A program made the position numbers and the translations under genes. From the NCBI GenBank assembly GCA_027459785.1, contig DAIDGU010000045.1, positions 62,001-126,000 on the forward strand: a stretch of 64,000 nucleotides of DNA, given 5' to 3'. The notes under the pieces are model-generated. The model did no database searches, had not been told where the DNA came from, and worked only from the letters and a program-made list of their open reading frames with translations. Source of the stretch: Ktedonobacteria bacterium (GTDB taxonomy: Bacteria > Chloroflexota > Ktedonobacteria > Ktedonobacterales > JACDGC01). Below are positions 43,042-51,316 of this stretch, piece by piece. Position 1 is the stretch's first letter, and the number at the start of each line of letters is the position of its first letter.

Positions 43042-43863
43042 ATGGAGCTGAGTAATGCTGCTGAAGCGCGCCTGCGCGCGACCCTGGCCCGTTGCCCGCG
43101 CGGCCTCTTCACAGACATCGACGGCACGCTCAGCCCCATCGCGCCCACACCGGAGGCCGCGGCGCTGCTCCCTGGCGTGGCGAACCTCTTGGCACAAGCG
43201 GGCGAATCCTTTGACGTGGTGGCGGCGGTATCGGGCCGTGCCGCAACAGATGCCCGCCGCATGGTGGGCCTCGATCAGATCATGTATATCGGCAATCATG
43301 GCCTGGAACGGATCGCTCCCTTTGACGGGCCAGATGTGCAAGCCGTTCCCGCCGCGCTGCCCTATGTCGCGGCGATCCAGGCGGTCTTACATCAAGCGCG
43401 AGCAGTCCTGCTGCCGCGCTGGCCGGGGATGATCATCGAGGACAAGGGCGTGACGGGCAGCATCCACGTGCGCGCGACGGCGGACCCCGCCGCTGCTGAA
43501 GCAGCGGTGCTGGCCCTGGTGACGCCCGCGGCCACAGCGCGCGGCTTGCGCGTGACGCGCGGTAAGATGGTGGTAGAGCTGCGACCACCGCTGACCATCG
43601 ACAAAGGCACGTCGATCACGGAGGTGATTGAAAAGCGTGGCTTGCAGGCTGCTCTCTACCTGGGCGACGACCGCACGGACATCGATGCCTTCCAGGCATT
43701 GCGCCGCCTGACGGCGGCTGGCACCTGCGCTGGCCTCGCCGTCGCCGTGCTGCATCCTGAAGCGCCGATGGATCTCGCGCATGCCGCCGACATCGTCTTA
43801 CCCTCCATCGCGCAGGTGCCGACCTTCCTGCGGCATGTGCTGCATCTGGCGACCGCTGTCTAA
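43042..43863 (+). CDS. otsB: Trehalose-6-phosphate phosphatase
   Basis: A 273-residue HAD phosphatase that should release trehalose from trehalose-6-phosphate in the cytoplasm. The catalytic motif is DIDGTLSPI (Asp25 nucleophile, Asp27), followed by VSGRAATDARR, YIGNHGLERI, the family-typical GKMVVELRPP, and LYLGDDRTDIDAF for metal binding. The start at 43042 has a GGAGGGAG site. No otsA synthase is adjacent, so the synthase must lie elsewhere; the neighbour is an SDR. Trehalose is an osmo- and desiccation protectant, which fits a soil lifestyle. Confidence 0.92.
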   Translation: MELSNAAEARLRATLARCPRGLFTDIDGTLSPIAPTPEAAALLPGVANLLAQAGESFDVVAAVSGRAATDARRMVGLDQIMYIGNHGLERIAPFDGPDVQAVPAALPYVAAIQAVLHQARAVLLPRWPGMIIEDKGVTGSIHVRATADPAAAEAAVLALVTPAATARGLRVTRGKMVVELRPPLTIDKGTSITEVIEKRGLQAALYLGDDRTDIDAFQALRRLTAAGTCAGLAVAVLHPEAPMDLAHAADIVLPSIAQVPTFLRHVLHLATAV

Positions 43864-43993
43864 CCGTGACCCCTTCGGTTTAAGCGTCACCTTGCATTTG
43901 GCGCATCTCTTGCGCTGCCACCCCTGGTAGAGTACAATTCAACACAAAGGGCGCGCTCGCGCGCTACGTGCTGCTGTATCAGGAGGATCGCCG

Positions 43994-44692
43994 ATGACCA
44001 CCGCCCCGGAAACCCATGAGGGACCGCAGCTCGACCACGTCTCGTTCTTCGCGGAACTCGACGCCACGAACTTGCAGCAAATCAGCCAGGCTATGCGCAA
44101 GCGCACGTTTCGCGCGGGCGAGGCCATCTTTCACCGCGACGATCCTGGTCAGGTGCTGTATGTCATCAAAGAGGGGCGTGTGCGCATCCGCCTGACCAGC
44201 GTGGAAGGCCAGGAGGTGGCGTTGGCCGTCTTCGGCCCCGGCGACAGCTTTGGCGAAATGGCCATTTTGGATAGCCAGCCGCGCTCGGCAGATGCTATCG
44301 CCATCGACAAAGTTGAGGTCTTCACGCTCCAGCGCCAGGACTTCGTCGATGTCGTGCGCGCCCATCCAGAAATCGCCGTCTCGGTGATGAAGACGCTCTC
44401 GCAGCGCATCCGCCAGGCGAACCAAATGGTTGAAGACCTGATCTTCCTGGATGTCTATGGCCGCGTCGCCAAGAAACTGCTGGATCTTTCGCGCGAGTAC
44501 GGCGTGGAGACCGATGACGGCATCAAGATCGATCTGCGCATCACCCAACAGGAATTAGCCTCGATGGTCGGTGCTTCACGCGAGAGCGTCAATAAGGTGA
44601 TGGGCTATTTCACCGACAAAAGCTACATCAGCACCGACAAGCACAAAGTCACGATCCTGCGCATCGCCGAATTGCAGAAGCGCATCTACTAA
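43994..44692 (+). CDS. Crp/Fnr-family transcriptional regulator
   Basis: A 232-residue regulator. The N-terminal cyclic-nucleotide-binding barrel spans about residues 15-135 (VLYVIKEGRVRIRL, FGPGDSFGEMAILD, PRSADAIAI), followed by the long dimerisation helix and a winged HTH with TQQELASMVGASRESVNKVMG. PRSADA resembles the cAMP-binding PRSATV region of Crp, so nucleotide binding is plausible; Fnr-type Cys residues are absent. AGGAGG lies seven bases before the ATG. It is monocistronic, with an inverted ACACGAAG repeat behind it. Confidence 0.95.
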   Translation: MTTAPETHEGPQLDHVSFFAELDATNLQQISQAMRKRTFRAGEAIFHRDDPGQVLYVIKEGRVRIRLTSVEGQEVALAVFGPGDSFGEMAILDSQPRSADAIAIDKVEVFTLQRQDFVDVVRAHPEIAVSVMKTLSQRIRQANQMVEDLIFLDVYGRVAKKLLDLSREYGVETDDGIKIDLRITQQELASMVGASRESVNKVMGYFTDKSYISTDKHKVTILRIAELQKRIY

Positions 44693-44711
44693 AGCTGAGA
44701 ACAAGAAACGG

Positions 44712-44805
44712 GAACACGAAGGCCACGAAGAAGCACGAAGGGTCACGAAAAATAAAGCAAGATTCTTTTCGTGTTTTTCGTGAATATTTCGTGGTCTTCG
44801 TGTTC
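44712..44805. repeat. Long imperfect hairpin of ACACGAAG-type repeats
   Basis: GAACACGAAGGCCACGAA (44712-44729) and TTCGTGGTCTTCGTGTTC (44788-44805) are inverted copies with one mismatch, and further CACGAAG and CACGAAA units lie between them on both arms. It fills the space between the Crp/Fnr gene and the prenyltransferase gene. The same word family is widespread as intergenic repeats in unrelated bacteria and archaea. It could also work as terminator. Confidence 0.85.
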
Positions 44806-44832
44806 GAATACGTCCTTCCCAGGAGAGCTTGC

Positions 44833-45906
44833 ATGGCGAAAACGACAGCGGATCGTGAGCGCACGCTGGCGGCGCAGGTGCCGCGCGCTCCGGTTGGCGC
44901 GCTCGCGCAGGCGTGGCTCGTTGTTCAGACGATGCGCCCGCGAGAGTGGACGAAAAATCTGCTGCTGTTCGCCGGCGTCTTCTTCGCAGGACATCTGTTG
45001 CAGCCGACGGCGCTGGCCCGCGCGGTGATCGCCGCGCTCGCCTTCTGTGCGGCCTCCGGCGCGATCTATCTATTCAATGATCTGCTGGATATCCGCCGCG
45101 ACCGGCTGCACCCGACGAAACGCTTCCGACCGTTGGCCGCTGGCACGTTGAGTAAGCGATCTGCCATCGTGGGGATGGGTGTGGCGACGGTGCTGGCCTT
45201 CATCCTGGCGGCGCTACTGGCACATCTGCCCTTGCAGGGAACGCCCCTGGCCGTGGCCGCGCGCCTGTGGCCGCCCGCGCTGGGGTTGCGCCCGCTGGCC
45301 CATGCCGTGCCGACGACGCACGATCCCTATCGCGCCCTGGGCGGCAGCGCCGTCCTGTTCGCGCTGTCACTGGTCGCGTATTTTGCCTTGCAGGTGGCGT
45401 ATTCGCTGCGCCTGAAACATGTGGTGCTGTTGGATGTTTTCGCCATCGCGGCGGGTTTCGTGCTGCGGGCGCTGGCGGGTGCGGTGGCCGTGGCCGTGCC
45501 GATCTCGCCGTGGCTGTATCTCTGCACGGTCCTGCTTTCGCTCTTTTTGGGCCTGAGCAAACGCCGCCAAGAGGTGGTGCTGCTGGAAGAGGGCGCGATC
45601 GCGCACCGGCAGATCTTGCAGGAGTATAGTCTGCCCCTCCTGGACCAATTGATTACGGTTGTCACCTCCGCGACGATCATCGCGTATAGTCTGTATACCT
45701 TTCAGAGCGAGACCGCTGGCGACCAACGCTTGATGGTGACGATCCCTTTCGCCATCTACGGCATCTTCCGTTATCTCTACCTCGTGCAGCAAAAGCGCAT
45801 GGGGGGTAATCCCGCCGAGGTGCTGCTGCACGACCGGCACATCCAGGCTGTCGTGGTCGGTTGGGTCGCCATCGCCCTCTTCGTGCTTTACGTGGTGCCG
45901 CGCTAA
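44833..45906 (+). CDS. UbiA-family prenyltransferase, DPPR-synthase-like
   Basis: A 357-residue polytopic membrane protein. It starts MRPREWTKNLLLFAG-like (RPREWTKNLL at about residue 38) and carries the first Asp motif NDLLDIRRDRLHPTKRFRPLAAG in family style (core NDLLDIRRDR and HPTKRFRPLA), and the second in DVFAIAAGFVLRALAG. This combination marks decaprenyl-phosphate phosphoribosyltransferase, which makes polyprenyl-phosphoribose-phosphate, a precursor of D-arabinose donors in actinobacterial walls. About 50 extra residues with basic and Pro-rich sequence interrupt the middle. The start at 44833 follows AGGAG at seven bases. No DprE1/E2 genes are nearby. Confidence 0.85.
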   Translation: MAKTTADRERTLAAQVPRAPVGALAQAWLVVQTMRPREWTKNLLLFAGVFFAGHLLQPTALARAVIAALAFCAASGAIYLFNDLLDIRRDRLHPTKRFRPLAAGTLSKRSAIVGMGVATVLAFILAALLAHLPLQGTPLAVAARLWPPALGLRPLAHAVPTTHDPYRALGGSAVLFALSLVAYFALQVAYSLRLKHVVLLDVFAIAAGFVLRALAGAVAVAVPISPWLYLCTVLLSLFLGLSKRRQEVVLLEEGAIAHRQILQEYSLPLLDQLITVVTSATIIAYSLYTFQSETAGDQRLMVTIPFAIYGIFRYLYLVQQKRMGGNPAEVLLHDRHIQAVVVGWVAIALFVLYVVPR

Positions 45907-46002
45907 CAGCCCCTTCCCGTGCGCCATTCGCCGCTGGAAGTGGGGGCCGGCGACCACAAGGGGTACATACGCCAAGAGGTCGCCCTATCTGGATGGGGCT
46001 GA

Positions 46003-47880
46003 TCAGTCCGCCGTCGCCGTCGCGCTGGTGACGCGGAAGCCCATCGCGTAGAGGCGGGCATAGTGGCCGCCAAGCTGCAAGAGGTCGGCGTGCGCGCCTT
46101 GCTCCACGATGCGCCCCTGCTGCACCACGACGATCTGGTCCGCGCCCTTGATCGTGCTGAGGCGGTGGGCGATGATCAGCGCCGTGCGGCCTTGGAGCAG
46201 CTTGCGCACGCCCTGCTGCACGATCACCTCGGTCAACGTGTCGATGTTGGCCGTCGCCTCGTCCATGATCAGGATGCGCGGATCGGCCAGGAAGGCGCGC
46301 GCGAAGGAAATCAGTTGGCGCTGGCCCACGCTCAGGTTGCGCCCACGTTCACGGATGACCGTGTTATAGCCGTCGGGCAGTTGGATGATCAGGTCGTGCG
46401 CGCCCACGGCGTCCGCCGCCGCCTCCACTTCGGCATCCGTCGCGTCCAGCCGGCCATAGCGGATATTCTCGGCGATGGTGCCGGTGAAAAGAAACGGTTC
46501 CTGCAAGACGACGCCGATCTGCCGGCGCAGCGAGGCTTGCGTCACGTCGCGCACGTCGTAGCCGTCGATCAGCACCGCACCCGCTTGCACGTCGTAAAAG
46601 CGCGTCAGCAGGCCGGCGATGGTGCTTTTGCCCGCGCCGGTGGGACCGACGACGGCCAGCGTGGTGCCGGCGGGAACGTGCAGGCTCAGCCCATGCAGCA
46701 CGGGCCGGTCGGGGATGTAGCCGAAGACAACATCGCGGAACTCCACATCGCCGCGAATCTGTGGCAGATCCTGCGCGCCCGGCTTATCCTGAATCTCGAT
46801 GGGCAGGTCGAGCATCTGGAAGATGCGCTCCGCCGCCACGCCGGATCGCTGCAATTGGGTGTATTGCTGGCTGAGGTCGCGGATCGGGTCGAAGAAGCGG
46901 TTGATGTAGAGGGTGAAGGCGATCAGCACGCCGACGAGCAGGAAATGATTCGCCGTCATCCAGCCGCCGACGAAGATCACCAGCGCCGTCGCCACCGCCG
47001 CCACCACTTCCACCAGCGGCAACACCAGCGCCGAAATGCGGCTCGACACCAGATTCGTGTCGCGGTTATACTGGTTCAGGTCGTCGAACTCGGTCATCTG
47101 GCGGTCTTCGCGCACCAGGCTCTGGATCACGCGCATGCCGGAGATGTTCTCTTGCAGCGTCGAGTTCACCAGCGAGATCGCCGCGCGGGTGCGGCGGAAC
47201 GACTTGCGTGCGGCGCGCTGCCAGACGATGGTGATGACGAACATCACCGGCAGCACTGTGAATGTCACCAGCGCCAGTTGCCAGTCCATCGTCAGTAAGA
47301 TGGCGATGATGCCCACCAGCGAGACGAACGAACTGACCATCGAGAGCAAGCCGGTGCTGAGCATGCTTTCCAATACGTCGATATCGCTCTGCAAGCGCGA
47401 CATCACGCGCCCGATCTGGGTGCGATCATAGAAGCTGAGCGCCAGCTTTTGCAGATGGTCGAACATATCCGAACTGAGTTCGTACAAGATCTGCTCGCCG
47501 CACCACGACATGATCCAGATCTGCCAATATTGCGCCTGCCACATCACGATGTTGACGAGCAGCAAGATGCCGCCCATCACGATCATCCCCACCAGATCGC
47601 CTTTGATGACGAAATTGTCGATGGCGACGGCGATGAGAAACGGGTTCAGCACGTTCATGGCGGTGTAGATCAGCATGAAGAGGACGCTGAGCGTCACCCT
47701 GCCCCGATACTTCTTCAGGTACGGCCAGAAGCGCCCCAGCATCTTCAGATCGAAGTGGCTCTGCTCCTCTTCGTCAGCCGCCGCCAGGCTGTTTTCGCGC
47801 CAGATGTGGTGCCGCCGGTAATCGGCGTAGTTCGCCGCGTTCTCGGCCTGCTCTTGTTCTTTGGTTTTGGCCTTTGGCAT
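46003..47880 (-). CDS. Heterodimeric ABC exporter subunit, consensus ATPase
   Basis: A 625-residue half-transporter: an N-terminal cytoplasmic extension of about 60 residues, six membrane spans (about 65-350) and an ATPase domain with VGPTGAGKST (Walker A), LSVGQRQL (signature), ILIMDEATANID (Walker B with catalytic Glu) and IIAHRLST (switch His). Its own catalytic residues are intact, but its signature has V in place of the second G. With the partner's degenerate site this is the asymmetric arrangement of BmrCD/TM287-288-type drug or lipid exporters. The start at 47880 follows GAGGA; an ATG at 47889 overlaps the partner's stop as ATGA and is the alternative. Confidence 0.92.
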   Translation of the reverse strand: MPKAKTKEQEQAENAANYADYRRHHIWRENSLAAADEEEQSHFDLKMLGRFWPYLKKYRGRVTLSVLFMLIYTAMNVLNPFLIAVAIDNFVIKGDLVGMIVMGGILLLVNIVMWQAQYWQIWIMSWCGEQILYELSSDMFDHLQKLALSFYDRTQIGRVMSRLQSDIDVLESMLSTGLLSMVSSFVSLVGIIAILLTMDWQLALVTFTVLPVMFVITIVWQRAARKSFRRTRAAISLVNSTLQENISGMRVIQSLVREDRQMTEFDDLNQYNRDTNLVSSRISALVLPLVEVVAAVATALVIFVGGWMTANHFLLVGVLIAFTLYINRFFDPIRDLSQQYTQLQRSGVAAERIFQMLDLPIEIQDKPGAQDLPQIRGDVEFRDVVFGYIPDRPVLHGLSLHVPAGTTLAVVGPTGAGKSTIAGLLTRFYDVQAGAVLIDGYDVRDVTQASLRRQIGVVLQEPFLFTGTIAENIRYGRLDATDAEVEAAADAVGAHDLIIQLPDGYNTVIRERGRNLSVGQRQLISFARAFLADPRILIMDEATANIDTLTEVIVQQGVRKLLQGRTALIIAHRLSTIKGADQIVVVQQGRIVEQGAHADLLQLGGHYARLYAMGFRVTSATATAD

Positions 47881-47885
47881 AAATA

Positions 47886-49742
47886 TCATTCCTCTTCGCT
47901 GGCACCGACAGGCATGGCGGCGACATCGGGCGCGCGGTCCAGCATCGCCTCCAATTCCTCTTGCTCGCGCAGTTGCAGATCATAAAGGCGGGCATAGGTG
48001 CCGCCGGCGGCGAGCAATTCGGCGTGGGTGCCGCGCTCGGTGATGCGCCCCTGGTCCAGCACGATGATCTGGTCGGCATGCTTGACGGTGCGCAGCCGCG
48101 AGGCCACGACGAAGCTCGTGCGCCCCTGCATCACGGCATCCAGCGCGGCGTGAATGAGATATTCCGTCTCCATGTCTACGCTGGAAGTCGAGTCGTCCAG
48201 CACGAGGATGCGCGGATCCAGCAGCAGGGTGCGCGCGATAGCCAGGCGCTGTTTCTGGCCGCCGGAAAGCGTGACGCCGCGCTCGCCCACCCAGGTTTCA
48301 TAGCTGTCGGGCAGCGCCATGATGAAGTCGTGCAGCCGTGCCACCTTGGCAGCGGCGATCACCTGTTCGTCCGTCGCGCCCGCCACGCCCAGGGCGATAT
48401 TCTCGCGGATTGTCGCGTTGAAAAGGAAGACATCCTGCAAGACCATGCCGATATTCTGGCGCAGCGATGCCAGCTTGATATCGCGCACATCATGGCCGTC
48501 CACGGTGATCCGCCCGCTCGTCACGTCATAGAAGCGCGGCAACAGGCTCAGCAGCGTACTTTTGCCGCTGCCCGTCGCGCCCAGGATGGCGATCACCTGG
48601 CCCGGCTGGGCATCCAACGTGATGTCATGCAGTACCGCGCGCCCGTTCTTATAGGTGAAGGCGACATCCTCGAAGCGCACGTGACCGGTGGCGTTATCCA
48701 GCGCGACGGCGTTGGGCGCGTCGGTGATGCTGGGCTGAGCATCCAGCACGTCGAAGAGGCGCTGGCCGCTGGCGAGGGTACGCAGGAGCCAGTTCATCAT
48801 GAAGCCGAAGGCGCGCACTGGCGTACCGAGCAGCAGGATATACTGCGTGACGGCGAAGAGGTTGCCCAGGCTCATCTGGTGCTGGATGACGGCCACGCCG
48901 CCGATACCCAGCGCCAGCACGGTGATGGCGTTCACCACGAAGACCATCAAGGGCTGATTCCACGCCGAGGTGCGCATCGCGTCCATCTGCACGTCGCGCA
49001 GGCGACGGTTTTTCAGCATGTATTTCTGGCTCTCGTGGGCCTCGCGCGCGAAAGACATCACCACACGCCGCCCGCTGAGGCTCTCTTGCATCACGGTGCT
49101 GAGGTCGCCGGTCTCGTTCTGGACGTTGCGCCACATCGGCCCCAGCTTGCGCGCCACCTGAAAGGCCAGCACGGCGATGATCGGCAGCGAGAGCAGCGTC
49201 AAGAGCGTCATCGGCCAACTGATGTGCGCCAGGATGACGATGACGCCGCCGAAGGTCAGCACGGAGGTGATGACGCGCACGAAACCTAGCGGAATGAACT
49301 GGCGGATCGACTCGATATCGACCGTCATGCGCGCCATCAACTGGCCGGTCTCTGAATCATCATGGAAGTCGAAGCTCAACCGTTGCAGGTGGGCATAGAC
49401 TTTGTTGCGCAGGTCATACGCCACGACAGCCGCCAGCGCCTGCGAATAATACCCCTGACCATACGCGAAAAAGCCGCGCAACGAGCTGATTATTAGCACG
49501 CCGCCGGCGGCGAAGGCCAGGTACATCAGGTTGCCCTGATGGATGCCGGTGTCGATGACCCAACCGAGCAGCGCCGGCACGACCAGCGCGAAGCCCGTCG
49601 CCAGCAGCACGCACAGCACGGTGAGCAGGGTCATCCCAATGTGGGAACGTAACAAACCAAAAATGCGGCGATAGATACGCCAACTGACGCGCCAGGGCGG
49701 TAAGTGTGTCACCGTGGGCCGCGCAGAAGGGGCAAGCGCCAT
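47886..49742 (-). CDS. Heterodimeric ABC exporter subunit, degenerate ATPase
   Basis: A 618-residue half-transporter with six spans (about 35-325) and an ATPase domain: ILGATGSGKST (Walker A), LSGGQKQRLAIART (canonical signature), but ILVLDDSTSSVD, where the catalytic Glu is Asp, and VVASRLRTV, where the switch His is Ser. These two losses make its own ATP site non-hydrolytic, while its intact signature serves the partner's site. The ATG at 49742 has GAGGAG seven bases upstream; the open frame beyond has no ribosome site. It precedes and slightly overlaps the consensus subunit gene, and a promoter with a palindrome lies upstream. Confidence 0.92.
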   Translation of the reverse strand: MALAPSARPTVTHLPPWRVSWRIYRRIFGLLRSHIGMTLLTVLCVLLATGFALVVPALLGWVIDTGIHQGNLMYLAFAAGGVLIISSLRGFFAYGQGYYSQALAAVVAYDLRNKVYAHLQRLSFDFHDDSETGQLMARMTVDIESIRQFIPLGFVRVITSVLTFGGVIVILAHISWPMTLLTLLSLPIIAVLAFQVARKLGPMWRNVQNETGDLSTVMQESLSGRRVVMSFAREAHESQKYMLKNRRLRDVQMDAMRTSAWNQPLMVFVVNAITVLALGIGGVAVIQHQMSLGNLFAVTQYILLLGTPVRAFGFMMNWLLRTLASGQRLFDVLDAQPSITDAPNAVALDNATGHVRFEDVAFTYKNGRAVLHDITLDAQPGQVIAILGATGSGKSTLLSLLPRFYDVTSGRITVDGHDVRDIKLASLRQNIGMVLQDVFLFNATIRENIALGVAGATDEQVIAAAKVARLHDFIMALPDSYETWVGERGVTLSGGQKQRLAIARTLLLDPRILVLDDSTSSVDMETEYLIHAALDAVMQGRTSFVVASRLRTVKHADQIIVLDQGRITERGTHAELLAAGGTYARLYDLQLREQEELEAMLDRAPDVAAMPVGASEEE

Positions 49743-49892
49743 GATCATGCTCCTCACTTCATCGGAAAAATCATGCGCTCGACCAGAGCTTGCGAGAAAC
49801 GAGCAGAGGCAGAGCAAAAAGCGACATATCTACAGACGGACGAACCATCGCAAAAAGCGCGCCGTTGACACAGACGATGATCTGCCGCGTGG

Positions 49893-49931
49893 ATGATATA
49901 TATCATACACCACCGTGCATGGTTATGACAA
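49893..49931 (-). promoter_or_regulatory. Promoter and palindromic operator of the ABC exporter operon
   Basis: On the minus strand TTGTCA (49931-49926) and TATGAT (49907-49902) are 18 bases apart. A perfect 14-bp palindrome ATGATATATATCAT (49893-49906) covers the -10 box, where a repressor would block transcription. Start site would fall near 49895, about 150 bases before the gene. Confidence 0.6.
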
Positions 49932-49974
49932 CGAGCGGGCGCGCGATCATAACCACGGAATTTTAACCAAATTA

Positions 49975-50003
49975 TTGCACTATCGAGGGCAGGACTGTAT
50001 AAT
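49975..50003 (+). promoter_or_regulatory. Promoter of the 204-residue unknown gene
   Basis: TTGCAC (49975-49980) and TATAAT (49998-50003) are 17 bases apart, a strong sigma-70-type promoter 55 bases before the ATG at 50058, divergent from the ABC exporter promoter. Confidence 0.65.
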
Positions 50004-50057
50004 ATTTTAAAGAAAAGGCGCACCAGCGTCCCATATTTTCGGTGGAGGCAACGCGAC

Positions 50058-50672
50058 ATGGAAACCAATGAGCGTGATGGACGGCCCCGTGATGATGAGC
50101 AAATGGTCTATATGCCGGTCCCACGCCGGCTGTTGCCGGCCTTTTATCGCGCGCTGGCAACGGCGCTGACAGAGGCGACGAATGACGATCTGCGCGCCTG
50201 GCCCGGCGCGGCGAATAGCGGCAAGCGTCGGCTAATCGATCTGATCATCCAGGTCGGCTATGGCATGGGTGCGGATCGCCGTCCGGTGTCGCTGACAGAA
50301 CTGCACGAGGCATACATCCAGGCATATCCCGGCATTGGCAAGGGGACGACGCGCGGCAGCTTCGACGCGACGGTGAATTATCACTGCATCAACATGCGCT
50401 CGCGCTTCCCCGACACGAACGACAAGCATAAGCAAGCCTATTGGCTATCGCGTCCCGTCTTCAAGCGTGTCGCGCGGGCGCGCTACATGCTACTTTCCGC
50501 CGATGAGATCGCCTGGTTCAAGGAGCGTGCCGCCGCTGATGATCCGGTCATCTTCACCGACGAGTATGACGTGCGGGCGCAGATGGGCGGTCCCGCCGAT
50601 GAAGATGCAGCGTCGCCCCTCAGCCCCATCTCCGTCGGAGACGGCGCGGAGGCGAGCGACGACGCTGAGTGA
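50058..50672 (+). CDS. Unknown soluble protein with a possible DNA-binding region
   Basis: A 204-residue protein with GGAGG nine bases upstream and a strong promoter, so surely expressed. Middle segments (YIQAYPGIGKGTTRGSFDATVNYHCINMRSRF in outline; cores GIGKGTTRGSFDATV and RFPDTNDKHKQAYW) look like the small wing-type domain that accompanies some restriction-related proteins, followed by RPVFKRVARARYMLLSADEI. The tail is acidic and low in complexity. I do not recognise a named family with confidence. No methylase or nuclease gene is adjacent, so a restriction role is not supported by context. Confidence 0.75.
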   Translation: METNERDGRPRDDEQMVYMPVPRRLLPAFYRALATALTEATNDDLRAWPGAANSGKRRLIDLIIQVGYGMGADRRPVSLTELHEAYIQAYPGIGKGTTRGSFDATVNYHCINMRSRFPDTNDKHKQAYWLSRPVFKRVARARYMLLSADEIAWFKERAAADDPVIFTDEYDVRAQMGGPADEDAASPLSPISVGDGAEASDDAE

Positions 50673-50723
50673 GCGCGTCCGCGCTCGTGCTGTGCAGGGG
50701 GCGACCATGCCTATCCGCCAGGA

Positions 50724-51149
50724 TCATTCCATGAGTGCTTGCGGCTGACGGATGACTTCCAGCGCGGATTCGATGGAGGTCCAGAGGCGTTTGCGCTGTT
50801 GATCCAGCGCGGCGTCTTCGGGCCGTTTTTTCGCCGGCATATGCGCCAGCACGTCATAGTCGGCGTCCAGCGATTTGCGCAGCAGCCACTCGCGCGCCGC
50901 CTCGGCCCAGACCTCGCCCGCCGACCGCCCGGCGTGGTTCGCCGCCAGCGCCATCGCCCGCAGGATGTCTGGGGCCATACGCACCCAGGCCACCGCCTTC
51001 GGGCGCGTCGCCACCGCGTTCGCCGTTGCTGCCACGCCCAGGTCGCTCGTCGTCGCCGGCGGCACCCCCGTGGTTGTCACCTGTACCGGGGCGGACGGCT
51101 CGCCCCACATGCCCGGCACCGCGACCGGATTCAAGAATGTGTTCGCCAT
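50724..51149 (-). CDS. Hypothetical protein, possible ribbon-helix-helix type
   Basis: A 141-residue protein. The first 45 residues are disordered and Pro/Thr-rich; then follow VAWVRMAPDILRAMALAANHAGRSAGEVWAEAAREWLLRK in outline (cores VRMAPDILRAMAL and AGEVWAEAAREWL), a strand and two helices reminiscent of an Arc/MetJ-like ribbon-helix-helix. GAGGG precedes the ATG at 51149. It is divergent from the polynucleotide-kinase-like gene and shares the GTTC/GAAC operator region with it. Confidence 0.65.
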   Translation of the reverse strand: MANTFLNPVAVPGMWGEPSAPVQVTTTGVPPATTSDLGVAATANAVATRPKAVAWVRMAPDILRAMALAANHAGRSAGEVWAEAAREWLLRKSLDADYDVLAHMPAKKRPEDAALDQQRKRLWTSIESALEVIRQPQALME

Positions 51150-51202
51150 GTCACCACCCTCGCTTTACTGTACGGAAATTCACCGACATACACCGTTTTC
51201 CA

Positions 51203-51246
51203 GTTCCGCATATGGAACCTATGTTCTAAGTATAGAACACTCGTTC
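51203..51246. promoter_or_regulatory. 20-bp-period GTTC/GAAC operator, includes two LexA-type boxes
   Basis: GTTC occurs at 51203, 51223 and 51243 and GAAC at 51215 and 51235, giving an exact 20-bp period. This creates two GTTC-N8-GAAC palindromes (GTTCCGCATATGGAAC, GTTCTAAGTATAGAAC) and two GAAC-N4-GTTC boxes (51215-51226, 51235-51246). The latter is the core of the Gram-positive SOS box bound by LexA/DinR. It lies between two divergent genes, one of which is a nucleic-acid repair-type kinase. Which reading is biologically right is not known. Confidence 0.6.
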
Positions 51247-51316
51247 GATTACGTCCAGGGTCATAGCCTGATCGGATATGATGAGGCACCAGCGCATCGG
51301 GGAGGCTTGGCATGGC

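Noticed and set aside
45907..46002. Terminator between the prenyltransferase and ABC genes
   Set aside because: Short GC-rich inverted words (ggcgacc/ggtcgcc) are present but no clear stem with a U run on either strand.
46063..47298. Long open frame on the plus strand opposite the ABC transporter gene (also 47961-49289)
   Set aside because: Antisense shadows of GC-rich coding sequence; composition dominated by His, Arg, Gln and Asp, no family resemblance, no ribosome site.
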